From Marisa cornuarietis (lineage: Eukaryota > Mollusca > Gastropoda > Architaenioglossa > Ampullariidae), in NCBI GenBank assembly GCA_004794655.1, contig SMMW01000589.1, forward strand, positions 992,001-1,056,000: a DNA stretch of 64,000 bases, in the 5' to 3' direction. The first letter of the stretch is position 1. Every line of letters begins with the position of its first letter. A program made the position numbers and the translations under genes. Under the pieces are notes generated by a model, which was given only the letters and a program-made list of their open reading frames with translations, searched no databases and had not been told where the DNA came from. This document shows, piece by piece, positions 22,301 to 36,702 of the stretch.

Positions 22301-25300
22301 TGTTTCATTCTAAGAATAAAAACAGTATGCTTATTACAGTCGTAGATAACGATAATCTATTTCGAATTTTACCTCAGAGAAATAAGAAAGTGCTTCGGAG
22401 ACTTGCGTAAAATATTAGAAAACATTCACTATAGCAGAAACATGAAAACGCACTGCTCACTGCACTGGAAGTACCTGCAATGTATATATACTTTTACATA
22501 TCTTTACATCTAGGTATTTTTCTGCAAACAGATTCACTTTTATAAGAATATAAAGAGTGTGCCGAGATCATTGATGACTGTATACCTCGACACACGCCGT
22601 CGTTGTCTGCAGCGAATCCTTGGCGACACTTGCACGTGTAGTCCCCGTTAGTTCTGAGACATTCTACGTGTTCTCCTGTACAGTTAGCAGACGACTTTCC
22701 TAAATGACACTGATCAACATGTTTCTCACACTTGTGACCTTCCCAGCCTTGACCACACACGCAACCGGAAACAGGGTCGCAGCGTTCTGCCCCGTCTGCG
22801 CATGCGCACACTTGAGTGCAGTTTGGTCCGGTCGTCCCTTGGGGACAGGCTACAGAAGAATATGCAATTAAATCTTAAGTAAACAAAAGCAGTTTTCTGG
22901 AAAAAAGACTTGTCGCTAAGGTTCGGTGTATGCCTTTTTGTCATTATTGACCTATAATGATTGGTTACAGGTAAAAAAGCAGAAGATCCACAAAAAAATC
23001 GACATGGAGTAACATGAAATACCCCAAAAGAGTGATCTAAATCAGTAAACAGATTGACAAAAATTCTGCCCTTGCGACTGAGCAAAATTACATGGGGGCA
23101 CGAATAATAATAAACTTTAGTTGTAGATAATAATAAAATTATAAACGTTTAAGGAATCAAGCTGCGTCTAAAGCATATATCACTTTGATTACGATGTGAA
23201 TTCCTCAGACGTGCTTGTTTACTTGTGTACGACTTACATGTACATAACGTTAATAGCTCATATTTCTGTAGGAGAAATGCAAACTTTAAAATAGCAAGTT
23301 GGGAAACAGCTTTTAAGTTTAATTCTTATTCTTTCTATATTCTTACTGAAGCACGTCATCCAGATATTATCCAGCTTCATTCCGTCAGGACAGCTACAGT
23401 AGAAGCTACCCGGTGTGTTTTTACAGGTGTGGGAACAATTGGCCACCCCATTAATGCATTCATCGATGTCTAGAAAAAAGCATATCCTTGAAAAGTATAC
23501 TGGTCAAAATTAGAACGCGTATTTTTTCTGAAAACAGTAACGTAGAAATTGATAATATTAATGAGATAATTATACAAATTAATGAGATAATTATACGAAT
23601 TCCTGCTCTGCACGCATCTAAATGAATGCCAGCACTTTAAAACATAACAGTAACCAAAAAATTTTTTCCGAAAATGAAAAGAAATTAAAGCCTTTATTTG
23701 ATTACGTTGTTGCCGTCGTACATGTCCGACACAAAATATGGATTATGCACATAATCTAGTACAAAGCAAGTAATCCTCTTGCAACTGCACATTAAATGTT
23801 AAGTGCACTCTCTTGGGCACTTCGACAATCCTTAATAAATGAGCAAACTTTCCCATGTTTTTAATTGACTTTAGGGCTTAAACAAGTTTTTTGCTTCTGT
23901 AACGCTTTACAACATACAGTCAGTGTGTAGAGAGTACGAAAAAGAGCAGGGCTAGTTAAATAAATGTATTACTTCAAATATATGATTGACACATATTCGC
24001 TTTATAGTCGCTTACAAAACTCACCTCTGCACGTAAAGCCGTCGTTGTCCAGGATGTATCCTGTCACGTTACAGGAACAGCGGTAGGAGCCGGCCGTGTT
24101 CTCACAGCGTTGAGTGCAAACATTGGTCTCAGAGGCCACGCATTCGTCAACATCTGTAATGCATCGTACAAACGACAGACGTTAAAGTGATAATAAATAT
24201 TTTTAAAATATTCACTTGAAAAGGCTTTAAAGAAGAAAAGGATCGCTAAATCAGTTCTTTAACAATATGATAATGTCAGCCACGCAAAAATTCGTTACTA
24301 CACAGCTAGGAAATTGCACCTGTAATTAAATTGTTTCTGTACTTACCTCTGCATGTCTGTGTGACTGCGTCCAAGTAGAAGCCGTCATCACAGATGCAGT
24401 AGAAGCTGCCGATGGTGTTGTTGCAGTGCTGGTCGCAGACTGGCTTGGAACATTCGTCGATATCTGTTGCAATGAAATTTTTAGTCCCGTTATCAGTTTA
24501 AATTCATTAGTTAACACACTACTGAGAAGCCCATTGTACATGTACACGTTTTCAATGCATCAATGAATTTGTTTTTTTATAAATCAACAAATAAGAGCTG
24601 AGTCGATATGTTGAATGAAACATCAAACATTACTCACGCAATAAAACGTAGATCATAAAATATGCAGAAAATACATTCTATAACGATCTTTGAACCACTT
24701 TTTGTTCTTTTCCACAACAGCATCAACGGAGTCAAGTCAGACGCTGATTTATGTCTTTAGTTTTAGTCTTAAAAGAAAGAATTTGCTGATTGCAATCGTA
24801 AATGACGATGTTCTATTCCAAACTTTAATATAGAGAAATAAAAACTATTTAGGAGATATTTGTGAATTTACTCTTTCACAAAAATATACGACTGTATTAA
24901 AAACATCTTCAATGTCGTTCATGAAGATGTCTGTACCTTGACACACGCTGTTGTCGTCTGCAGCGAATCCCTGAAGACACTTGCACGTGTAGTCCCCGTA
25001 CGTGTTGACACATTGTACGTTGTCTCCTGTACAGTTAACAGACGACTTTTCTGACTGACACTCATCGACATCTTTGTCACACTTGTCACCTTCCCAACCT
25101 TGAAGACATACGCAACCGGAAACAGGGTCACAGCGGTCTGCCCCGGCTGCGCATGCGCACACTTGAGTGCAGTCAGCTCCGAACGTCCCTGCGGGACAGG
25201 CTACATACGAAGACAGAGGCAATTAAATTTTCATTAAAAAAACATGCTACTCAAGAGGATGGGTTTCGATTAATAAACAGGAAATGTTGAGGTTATCAAA

Positions 25301-28300
25301 ATGCTTATTTAAATAAAACTACATCAGGCTCTTTTTCTTCACTACTGACAAAGTTTGACTATAACACTCTTAAGGCGTAGCTGAAACCATGTTTCTTTGT
25401 AGAAGCTAAAATGCTTTGACAAAAATAAAGCAGACATCATTTACAAGGGTTGTCAACAGTATGTAGTGTTATTCTTAGTCTTAATTTATTCTTACTGATG
25501 CACGTGAGCTTGCTATTGTCCAACTTCATTCCGACAGGGCAGCTGCAGTTGAAACTACCCGGTGTGTTACTACAGATGTGGGAACAGTTGGTCAGCCCCG
25601 TTGCGCATTCATCCATGTCTAGATAATATACGCATCGTAAAATTCTATTTGTCATGGCATAAAAAGTTCTCTGAAAACCCTAATTTGGCTTCAGTATTAT
25701 AAGAAGTTTGATCTCTTAAAATATATTTTTATGAAAACATGTACGATGATGATGTCGCTGATAATATGACTCCAAATATGAAATTATACATAATACGCCA
25801 CAAACACAAGCCAAAACGTTGCAAATATGTTAAGACACACAAAATTCCCGTTTACAACCACATCTGGATCATTTGATTATTGACCGTCGGTTCCACTGAA
25901 AGACCTTTGGCTCGCTACGGTGATAGCATGAATTTGTTGTTGTTGTTATGATTATGATTATTATTATTATTCTGTAAATGTACCTTCGCAGGTTTGCGTG
26001 TTTTGGTCGATCGTGTACCCAAGGTTGCAGAAGCACAAGTCGTTGTCGTTATCGTCAAGAGTACAACCGTGGGCCTTACTGCACTTTGTAGTGTTGGCAC
26101 AAGCTTCTCGTACTGTTGAAATATGGAACAGAACAACTTGTGTAGAAATTTACATATCATTACCAAAGCGTGCATGCCAACGCACTTAGAAAGTACAAGG
26201 GATCTCCATATCATGCTTTAATATGCAATGAGTATATTAAAGATGTGGTACACACATGGCAATAATACACATGAACTAATACTTAGAATAAAGTCACACA
26301 TGGCAAAGAACAACCACGAAAACTCGCGTCAGAGAGATGATTTGGATACAAATGTCAACAAAAGTACCTTTAAAGAATATTTTCCTCGGTTTTATTTTAC
26401 AAGATCACAAATATTTTTAGTCATAGTAGGAAAGTATTACCTTTTACATCGTGTACTCGCGTTACAATTGTCGGCCAAGATATATATATATATATATATA
26501 ATCTAAAAATAACTCCGAATGTCCTCAAACGGCAAGTGCTAAGTTTATGCGTGCGAGTCACTGATTGTGTAAAAAAGGGGAGCTGAGCAGCACGTTTTAC
26601 TTTCCCTTCTCTAAATGATTACAGATTATAGGAGACACCGAGCTCAGTAAACGAAGAAAAAGGCTACACGAATGGAATAACCTTGAGAGCAAGTCTTGCG
26701 GTCAGCGTTGAGCCTGTAGCCGTATTTACACTGGCAGTTGAAGGAGCCAAGGACGTTGACACAGTCATGCTGGCAGTCTCCCCGGTTGACCGAGCACTCG
26801 TCAATATCTGGAATATCCAAATATCTTATGCACAGACACCTTGCAAGCCGCAGAAACAAAGGGCTTAAGGAAAGTTTGCAGAAAAAAATTTGCGTATATA
26901 TAAGACTGTGCCTGTTTATACGTGTGTAAGTGCACTTTTGTACATTGGAAAGGAGAGGAACAGATTCCATCTTAAGAATAATACGAAACGTGAAACAGTA
27001 TTTCAAACAAGGAAGTCAGCCGCGTTTGTTTTTAAACTTAAGAAAAACTATCTGTGCGGTATCGTCAAGAAAGTACCTGTGCAGTTTGTTGAATCTGTCC
27101 TGCTGTATCCCTGCTTACAGCTGCAATAGTAGTCACCAGGGTTGTTGGTGCATTCCTCATTTTCTTTACACGGGACGTCTCTTGAGCACTCGTCAACATC
27201 TAAATATGTAATGCTCTGATGAAACGTTAACATAAAATCTGCTATAAAGTTAATTAAAAACCTATTAAAATACTAAGAAAATACGCAAATAACCTGAATG
27301 GCGCAAGACTGGTTTAACATAGTTGTTGCAAAAAAGTAATAAAAGAGACAGGCGGACAAACAAGCAGGGCAAATAAATACAGTAGTAAATATATACCTTG
27401 ACAAACTCCATTTTGGTCCAAAACATAACCCGAACGGCATGCACAAAAGTAAGATCCCTTGATGTTGACGCATGTCTGGACAAGGCTACATATATCCGGG
27501 TTTTCTGCACACTCGTCGACGTCATCGGTGCACGTGGGGCCAGTCCATCCGTCCTGACAGATGCAGCCCCGTACAGGATGACACGCTACGCTCCTCCCAC
27601 TGCACGTGCACGTCTCGCGACACTCGGGGCCGTACTTGAGATACGGGCAGGCCGAGCACGTGCGCTCATCCTTGTTCAGGGCGAAGCCGTCGTAGCAGGA
27701 GCAGGAGAAGCCGCCCGCCGTGTTGTTGCAGACCTGGTCACACACTTTGTCCCGACATTCATCACGGTCCACGCAAGTCTCGTTGTTGCTGACGTCCAAG
27801 TCAAAGCCCTGATAACAGAAACACTGCGGACGACTGTTATTTGCAGCATCTGTTATCCCTCTGCAGCCCTGAGAGCAGTTAATATTTCTGCAAATCTGGG
27901 AAACATTGGCATTCACAATACAAGACTTTGTGCCACTGTCGTAGGTGTAACCTGCCTCGCATTCGCACTGAAAGCCTCCAGCAGTGTTGTTACAGATCTG
28001 CTGGCAGTCGTGAGTTTTCTCCACGCATTCGTTGACGTCATCACAGGAATGACCGTCAGTACTTAGGCGATAGCCTTCCTGACAGGAACACTCGTAACTG
28101 CCGTACGTGTTGACGCACAGCATGTCACACTCATGTAGCGTACTGTTGAGGCATTCGTCTACGTCGTAACAGTCCTTAGAATAGATCTTCGTAAAGTACC
28201 CTTGAGGACATCCGCTGCAGACGTAGCCAATATTGCTTGAGTCTTGTTGACTGGCTGGTATGTCAATGCAGGTACGAAGAGGGTGGCAAGGGTTTTCACT

Positions 28301-28560
28301 ACACCCGTCTCTGTCTAGTTCACAGTTGTCTCCCGCCCAGGCCGGTCCGCACTGACAGACGGCGTACTGGAAGTCGTGGTCACCCAGCACGTCTCTAGTG
28401 TCCGACATGTTGCACGTGCCGTGGCCTGAACACCCGGAGCATGCGACGATTGGCACGGACTCTACGGGAGACTGAGCGCCCTGTGAGTCCACAACGAAGA
28501 CCCTAACACAAACAGATTTTAGACGAATAAATTATTACCATTGACTCCTTATGGCCTGAA

Positions 28561-28635
<75 letters not shown>

Positions 28636-31600
28636 TATTTCGTGCTGTTTTGGCATTGAAGTCAGGTTCACAACGCTTGACAGTACTTACGTTTTAGCCT
28701 TTAATACAATCCTTTTAAACTATAAACTATGAACTCAACCTTTTTCTTTAATATACAACAGACTCACATCCACAGTTTATCAGGAATGATCGTAGATAAA
28801 TAATCAGTACATAGCCCAATAAAAATCGTTGGTAAGCCCTACCCATATCTACAGGATTTTCTCAATGTAAACAAGTTTGCTTATGATTTGATAAGAGGTG
28901 AGTTGGGGACGGCGAGAGAGAAGCAAGATCAGGAGTAACAGGGTCTGTTCAAAGGCAGCAGAGTCTAAAATAAAAGGTTCGCCGATGACAGTTGTCTGCG
29001 ATGTGGACCAATGGCCTTTTTTGAGACAGGATAGATGATGGTTAGGCAAACACACAATAGAAGTGGCAGAGGATGACGCTCAGAAGAGGGAGAGTTTGTT
29101 AAAGGACGAGCGATAAAAATATGACAATATGATAAACAATATAAGCAGGCCTATGACATTTATACATAATGCTAATAACCAGCATTTGTAAGGCGAGGAA
29201 TTGATAGAAAAGTCATGAGTAAGTCATTCACAAAACACAAAAAACTACCATTTAAACATGAAAGTCAAAAAACCGTGACACGAAGACACATTACAAGTAG
29301 TAAATTCTGTACATTTTAAAGGAAGATTTGAAGGCTGTGAAAGGAGAGTATAGTCTAACTTTCAAGAGAGAACTCCAAAGCTCCCCACATCCTATTCATA
29401 ATAACTTGACGACGTGAGCACGTAGAAATAAATATATGATGTCTGTGTATTTTTTATAGATGTTACAAATTTAACCAGTGTCACAATCATCATCCTTGTT
29501 GTCATTGCCATCTGACCATTTCCCTGGTCAACAAAAAATGACCTCTCTAACCTATACCTTGGAGAAAACTATACGTAATCACGGCAAAGTGTCTTTGAAC
29601 TTTGCTTCCAGTATATAAACTGTTCTGATCTATATGTATAAGTAAACAAACCAGTGCATTATTAGATAGTCTTACTCGATTTTAAATGGTGTTAATGATT
29701 TCAGACTGACGCTGACTGCACCAGATGACTGGTTGATGCTCACAGTTCCGTTTGTATCATCGACAAGGCGATAGGTCAATCTGTCTCTGACGTCAGGATC
29801 AAGTCCTGTGACCAAAAAACTCGAAGGAACACCGAAGATGACGTAAGCAGCTTCGGGAACCTGTAGAACTGGCGCCATGTTCCCTGGGATGGGGACAGAG
29901 CATCTCAATAAATCTCATAAAATAACCGTAGCAATGACAGATATGAATATATAACTACAGCCTTGTCCTTTACTGTCTTACTGTAAAACTAGCGATTATT
30001 AGCTTTTTTATATATGTATCTTTGTGAGCTGAAATATTTGTTTACTTCTTCCTCTTTATAAGTTCCCCAATCACCTTGAACGCGCACCTTTTCAAAAACA
30101 TTTTTGTGCCACATGCACATTTCTTTGAAATGTAATATGAAAACATTTTTTATCTCTTACATAACCTGCAAAAACATGACAGAGACTAATGTAATACTGA
30201 CTGCTCTGTTGGATGAGGATGTTGGACAGATTGCGAAGATCTGTTGTCTGAGAGGCAAAGTTTTGGTCCCCAGTAGCCAGTAAGTTGTAGATACAGGGCA
30301 TGTTAGTGGCACCACACAGATTCTTAGCTTCTGTTAATTGTGAGGGGTCCAGCTCATCCAAAAAGAGAGGCTGAAAGTTTTCCTGATAGAAGTCCGCTGG
30401 TCCCATTCTTGCATCGTACCGCATGATGCTATTACTGGCGTTGACCATCCCTAAGGACACACGTGACCGTCAGGTAAAGTAGATAATGAATTAATTTATC
30501 AAATACACTTCTTAGCTTTCATTCGGTCTTTACCGTCCATATATATATATATATATACCGTATAAAAAGCAATAGAACGCATAAAAGCTTACACTCAACA
30601 TGGAATTGTTTGCTCTTTATCTTACTTACATTTCTTGGCAAACAAATTGAAGATCTGGCGCTCGCTCAAACTGTTGTTCAGACGTTCGCCACTTGGCAGA
30701 ATAAAGTCGTCTGTCTCGTCTCCATTAAAGTTTCCTAGCATCCCTTTTGTCATATTCCGGAAGTTGCGAGGCATAGCAATTTCAATCACTAAGGCTTTCG
30801 TGCGGACGTACGTTTGCAGGCTTATCCCTTAACAGAGGTTAAAACATTCTAAAAATGTAAAGCAGCTTAACTTTAATTTCAACATTAAATCTATCCGTGG
30901 AGATACTACTACGTGTGGCTAGAGTTTATTTGTCCATAACTGTATTTTTCCCACTAATTCACCAGTGCGTCAAAGACACCAAAAGAACACAAGATCACTA
31001 ACGTGGTGAGTTCGGTAGTTTGATAGAAAAGCACATCGTCGTATGCTTTATGAAAAATATAAAAGTTATCTTAAACATTCGACAATTGCTCTAACAAAAA
31101 TGATTTACATGTTACAAAACAATTCAAAAAAAGCAAAAAAATCTATAATGCATCTCTTACACGAGAAACTGGTCGATGAATTAGTTACTTACCGGACGGA
31201 AAGCTGACAATACTCGTGTCGTTTTCTCGCTTAAGCATAACTCTTCCGTCATCTAGAAAAAAGTTGTCTCCCTCTTGCTCGAAACGGTTGGTGTAGTCTA
31301 CACCACTGGCGTAGACAATCAGGGCTAATAAAATAGGTAACATTGATGTCAAAGCAGACTGCTAAAAATCACCTGAAATGTAGCAGTGCGCTCTTGTCTC
31401 AAAAATCAATTCAAAAGACTAAACCTTAATGTCTATCAGGTAATTGAAGGTGTAGACTGAAATGAGGAAAATAAATTAATACCCGAAGTAAACTTCAATA
31501 GAATAAAATAAAGAACGGGTTCAGTCTTGGCCTGATATAGCTGTCTTTTATATGATGTCTTTTTGACCGGACTTTTATTTCTTGATGGTGAAATTTGATG

Positions 31601-33338
31601 TGATCATCCTTAACAAGAAAGACATAGCTATTAAACGTCAAGTTGTCCCCGCTACTCTGTTGCCCGTAGAACTGTCAACATGGAAAAAAGCAGGACAGAG
31701 ACAGTGTGTATGGGAGCACTTCACGGCTTTAAATTAGCATCAGAAAGAGAAGTGGAACTATATAAAAAGACATCTTTCATCGCTAGTAATAATTCCTAAA
31801 AAAACTAATTCCAGGAACTGTAATAATTGCTGTTAAAAAATTATTAGCGTTGGTTTGTCTATATTTTGGTGGTACGGATGGGAACTCAAACAAGAGCCTA
31901 TTGCTATTTATGACACCTCCCTCCGTCGCACTTTTCTCTTGTCTCCAAGGTCCCCACATTCAGACACACACGTGCAAGAGAATGAATAAGTCATCTCGCA
32001 TTACAGAAGAACTGACTAGTGTTGGTGTTGGGGTCGATCTGAAGGAAGACCCTCACTCCGTTCTCCTCCGCCCCGACCGCCGTAAAGACAGTTCCGTTGG
32101 TGGGCGTTCCCGGCCGAAGCTCCGCCCTCTGTGTCCGGGCCTGAAGAGTGAAATTGATGTTTGAGGTGCCCAGTCTGACCAGTGTAAACTCTCCAAGACC
32201 GTTGAACAGGTATTGCCTTCCGTCCAAGGTTGTTATGTGTGTGTCACCGTACAAGGGAGCTAATACAACAGGAAATGGAATGCAAAACGTGTGTCATTTA
32301 TATGTCCCCGTCAACACAACTGTATTGTAACATTGCTCTAGATCATTTTGCTTTTGCCTCAAACCAAACTGAAACTATTAACGAAATAAGTATATTACTA
32401 GAGTGAACTACAGACTCTTAAAAATGGGAATTCTACTTTCTCCATCCACAAGAAAACATTAGCTAGCCTTTTCAAAAATATGGTCGCTTAGTGAAAAACC
32501 TTTTTCAGAAACCACTACATGCTTGCATTTGTGTATGGAAGATATCGGATCCTGCATTTTAAATAATATAAGTTGTTTGATTAAAAATGCAATGCTACTT
32601 ACAGCATTATATTTCATGGCATTTGCGAATTTCAGACTAAGAGTTATTTATTTCACAGATTTTCATTTCTTCTTGCAACTAATAAAACATGGCCTCAACT
32701 GGGGTCTAGTGCCCAGAACCTTTATAGCCTTCATCTTCTATATATTTAAAGACGTAAACTAATATCAAATCATCAAAAGACTGAGTTTGTTTTACTAACC
32801 CCACTGAAACGATAGATTCGGGTCGCATTTTCCGATGTTTCTTAGGCTGTAGAACTGACGACACTGTTTGTTTGACCCGTGCTCACAACAAGCAACGTGT
32901 GGGATCCTGTCCTCTGTATCGTACAACTTCTCTTGAGCGAAAACTAAAGGGTTAAAGGCCAGCGCCGCCCCGGCGTTAGGAGGAGATGTGATGATCATGT
33001 CAAGTGTGTCTGGCTTTAGAGGATTGGTCGAGTAGCAACACTCCTGCACAGACACACTTTGAATTAGCTATTTTTTTAGGGATGTCACTTTTGCCGCTTT
33101 CTCAGCACATCTACCCAATATTCTCTCACATCAGTGGACGTATTCAAGAAGCAAAGGTAAGTCTTTATCCATGGGCAAAATGAAAAAAATTAATGAAAAT
33201 TTTTTTGTTTTTGTAGTTACATTGGAAGGTTACTGCGTACTAGGAAAGAGGGTAAATGAGTCACGAAATTAAGGGAAAATGAGTCTTAAACACAGTAGAA
33301 AGAAAGACTCAGTACAGTAGAGGGATACGCGTGTATAA

Positions 33339-33396
<58 letters not shown>

Positions 33397-34090
33397 CAGA
33401 CAGACAGACAGACAGCTTTGAAAACCACCACATCTTCCACCCGTCCTAGTCTTGTACACATATAACATAATCAAAATATAGTAAGTGTATTACATATGTG
33501 TATTTATGTTTTATAGTTTGGAAGCGCGAGTGCGTGTTCTAACACGCGTGAGAGAGTAAGTTGACTCCTTGAAGCATACCAGAGGTCAGCATAGTACACA
33601 CCTTTCCAAAAGGAGCAAACTGTCCTGTGCGAGCCAGGTTGAGGATGTAGCACTGAAAATGGTTTTGCTCGTCCCTGCGATGAAACCTCCACTGGTTAAA
33701 GAGAGTTCGGAAAATACCTCGTCTGGAGCAGGGGCACCTGGGAAGGGCGGCAAAACCTGCGTCTCGTTCACTTTTTAATCCTTTGTTCCTGCGAAACCAG
33801 TCTTGACAGGTCTTGGTGGCGTTGGCTGGAATCTTTCCTAACTCGTAGACCCAGTATCCTTTGTATCCTGACACAGAAAAGTTGGAGAGAAAAAAAAACT
33901 TCTCATGACACGGCGTAAAAAATTAAAGCACACACTTTCTTTTAATTATCGTTAATTGAAGAATCCTTTGTAATGTTATGTCTAACTTTTAAAATATCTT
34001 AGTGGTGTTAGTGTCTCTTTTTTCTTGAAAATTTCTTACCACTTAGTTTTTTTCTTTTTCTTTTTCTTTTTTTTCTTACTGCCTTATTTA

Positions 34091-34147
<57 letters not shown>

Positions 34148-36649
34148 TGAGTTCTACTCATTGCTTCATTGTCTGGTTAGTAGATAAACCAAACATAAGG
34201 TACAATGACTAACCATCAACCACTTAATCCTTCGCCAGGTGAGCGGAGAATTTATATTTTTTTCATCAATGACCCTAAATATTCAAAAGAAAAAAAATCA
34301 TCTGGTTGTGAATGCATAAAATAAGTGGTCTTTCCTCTTTGTTATTTGGAATCAGACCTGTATTCCCAAAGTGCTTATCGATTTCATAAGCATATTCAGT
34401 TCCTGAGTAAACGTTTGGTCGGAATGTTGTGATCGATCCTTTGGCCACGCCCATCTCGATGCTGTACCACCGTCCAGGATAGCGCCAAGTCATGTGACCT
34501 ACCCGGTACTGCACCAGAGCATAAGACACTGACCAATCGGTGACCAGAGCTACTTGAAAGGTTACATCCCCCATCTGTGTGGAAAAGAAATCACACGTCT
34601 TATAGAGGTCATTATGATAAAGTAGAAGTTTGTGTTAACACTCTGTAATAGAAAAAGAGAGATTATGGAATAAATGCGTTGTAATGAAGCCAATTCTTGC
34701 TATTTCGTTGGTATATAAATAGAAGACGTGGGCTTACGTTAGTCGGTTTGTAGTCAACGGACGGAAAGTACTGCTGCACGCGATCCCACGTGACGACAAG
34801 GACCATCCTTGCATTAAAGGTCGTTGACCCTGTGAAATCTCGGACGTCGTACGTAGCTTTGTCCAGCACTGCGCTGTCTCTTGTAGTGTCGTTATAAAGA
34901 TGATAGTACACCCCTGCATAAATCGCAATAATTAACTTTCGTCTATAACCGGGACAGGATTTTTGAGGACATAATGGACTTTATCTCGCTTCATTGAAGT
35001 AAGGACCTTTTACTTAGTGCGTAAATCGTGTTCTGATGTGTTCTTTTTTAACTACTCAAAAATCACCTATTTTTTCTGCGCATTATGTAATTTTTAATGT
35101 TTAGTTTATTTACAAGATATTTTAACTTATATGGTTATCAGTCTTATAGAGGCATATGGACAAGTATAAGATTTTTGTTTTGGTTTTATCGCTTTTAAGG
35201 CATTTTAATATATATATATATACGAATAATACGTTGTGCTATGTATTTACTTTGTTCATTGCTGATGTATGTGCAGTATACACAGACCACTTTACGTGAC
35301 GAGTCAAACCATGGCCATGTGGTTCCCTTTTCGAAAGACAAGATTCCATCCCGCCCCACCTAAAAAATGACGGCAAACTGGAGTCGGCTGAGTATTTAAA
35401 TATTGCTTGTCTGATTTCATTATTCGAATTAATTGAAAAAAATGCTCAAACTTAAAAGATAATTTTTAAAGCATCACAATTTTAGAGTGTTAAATAAACA
35501 ATGATAAAACTGGGCTCAAATTGATTGAGTAAAACATACTGTACTTCAGCTCTTTGATGCGTAACTGTCAATGAATTTCTTCGAAATAATATTTAATGGT
35601 CAGCAGAAGCAGTTTTCTTAGGTCTCGATGATAAGTCATTAAAAGTAAAATATATATATCATTAATTTTGTGTGTGTGCATACAACCAGATTCCTTCTTG
35701 ATCAGTTGGGAAACAAGCATGAGATTCTGAAAACATTGATCCATTAATAAGTAAACTGCTTACAGTGACTGACTCTTGAGGGTTTTCTCCAAAGGGAAAA
35801 CCATCTTCAACAAAAGATATTTTCAGAGTTTCATACAGCAGTTGTCTGAGCATCCCATCGCGTGCACTGACTCCGTATGGATAAAAACCTGATAATGCAA
35901 AAAAAAAAAAAAAACCAACCTTTTAAAGTACGTTTAATTTTAAACATTTAGAAAAGTCTACATGCATCTCTCCAGTACAAAATGTCTGTTAAACAGAATA
36001 GGCTGTTGAAGCATACATTTTTTTGCAAAAGGTGTTCGTCAAACAGATATTTAATAATGCTTTTAGGACTAACTGTGTGATAACTGTGTGTGGGTAAGGA
36101 AAATAGAACATCGTTTTGTACCAAATAATAACTATCGTTGGAGAACTATGGAAATTTAACATGGATGGTTGCTGATGCTTACATTGTTTCCGCTTTATGT
36201 AGAAGAATGCAATGGTAATCTTTCGCTTAATTATGAAACTTTCTTTGCAATAAACTTTATTTGTGTTGCCATATAAATAAAATATGTACCTTATGTATTT
36301 ATTATTTGTTGCTCATTGTTTCTATATTTATTATTCCACTACTTCCAACCCATTAAATCTAAGACTAAAGAGACAAAAGTAAAATCCCACCTTTCAGAAG
36401 TCTTTCTGCAAAATTTCAAAATCCAAGAAAACGGATGTCATTAACTCTAAGCATGTTAAATCACAGCATATGCACTAATGTCACTAACTATAAGCATGAT
36501 TAACCACAGCATATGCATCGATTCACAGAAGCTCGCACAGAAGTACACAAACCCGCACACAGGAATTTACAGCTACGGCTACACACGAGGTAATATATGA
36601 ATACATGTACAGCGTACTTTGTTAAAACTGATGGATATTTGAAAACTGC

Positions 36650-36702
<53 letters not shown>

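Noticed and set aside
23470..24024. Search for a stalk/tail exon after the EGF exon that precedes the stalk in gene A
   Set aside because: No Ser/Thr-rich frame or hydrophobic tail is present in this intron of gene B, so an alternative early end here is not supported.
27398..28066. 222-codon plus-strand frame opposite the EGF exon (and 177 and 143 codons at 56675-57208 and 57275-57706)
   Set aside because: Antisense shadow of the regular EGF codon pattern; no signal peptide, domain or splice context, and it appears in both paralogues only because the exon is conserved.
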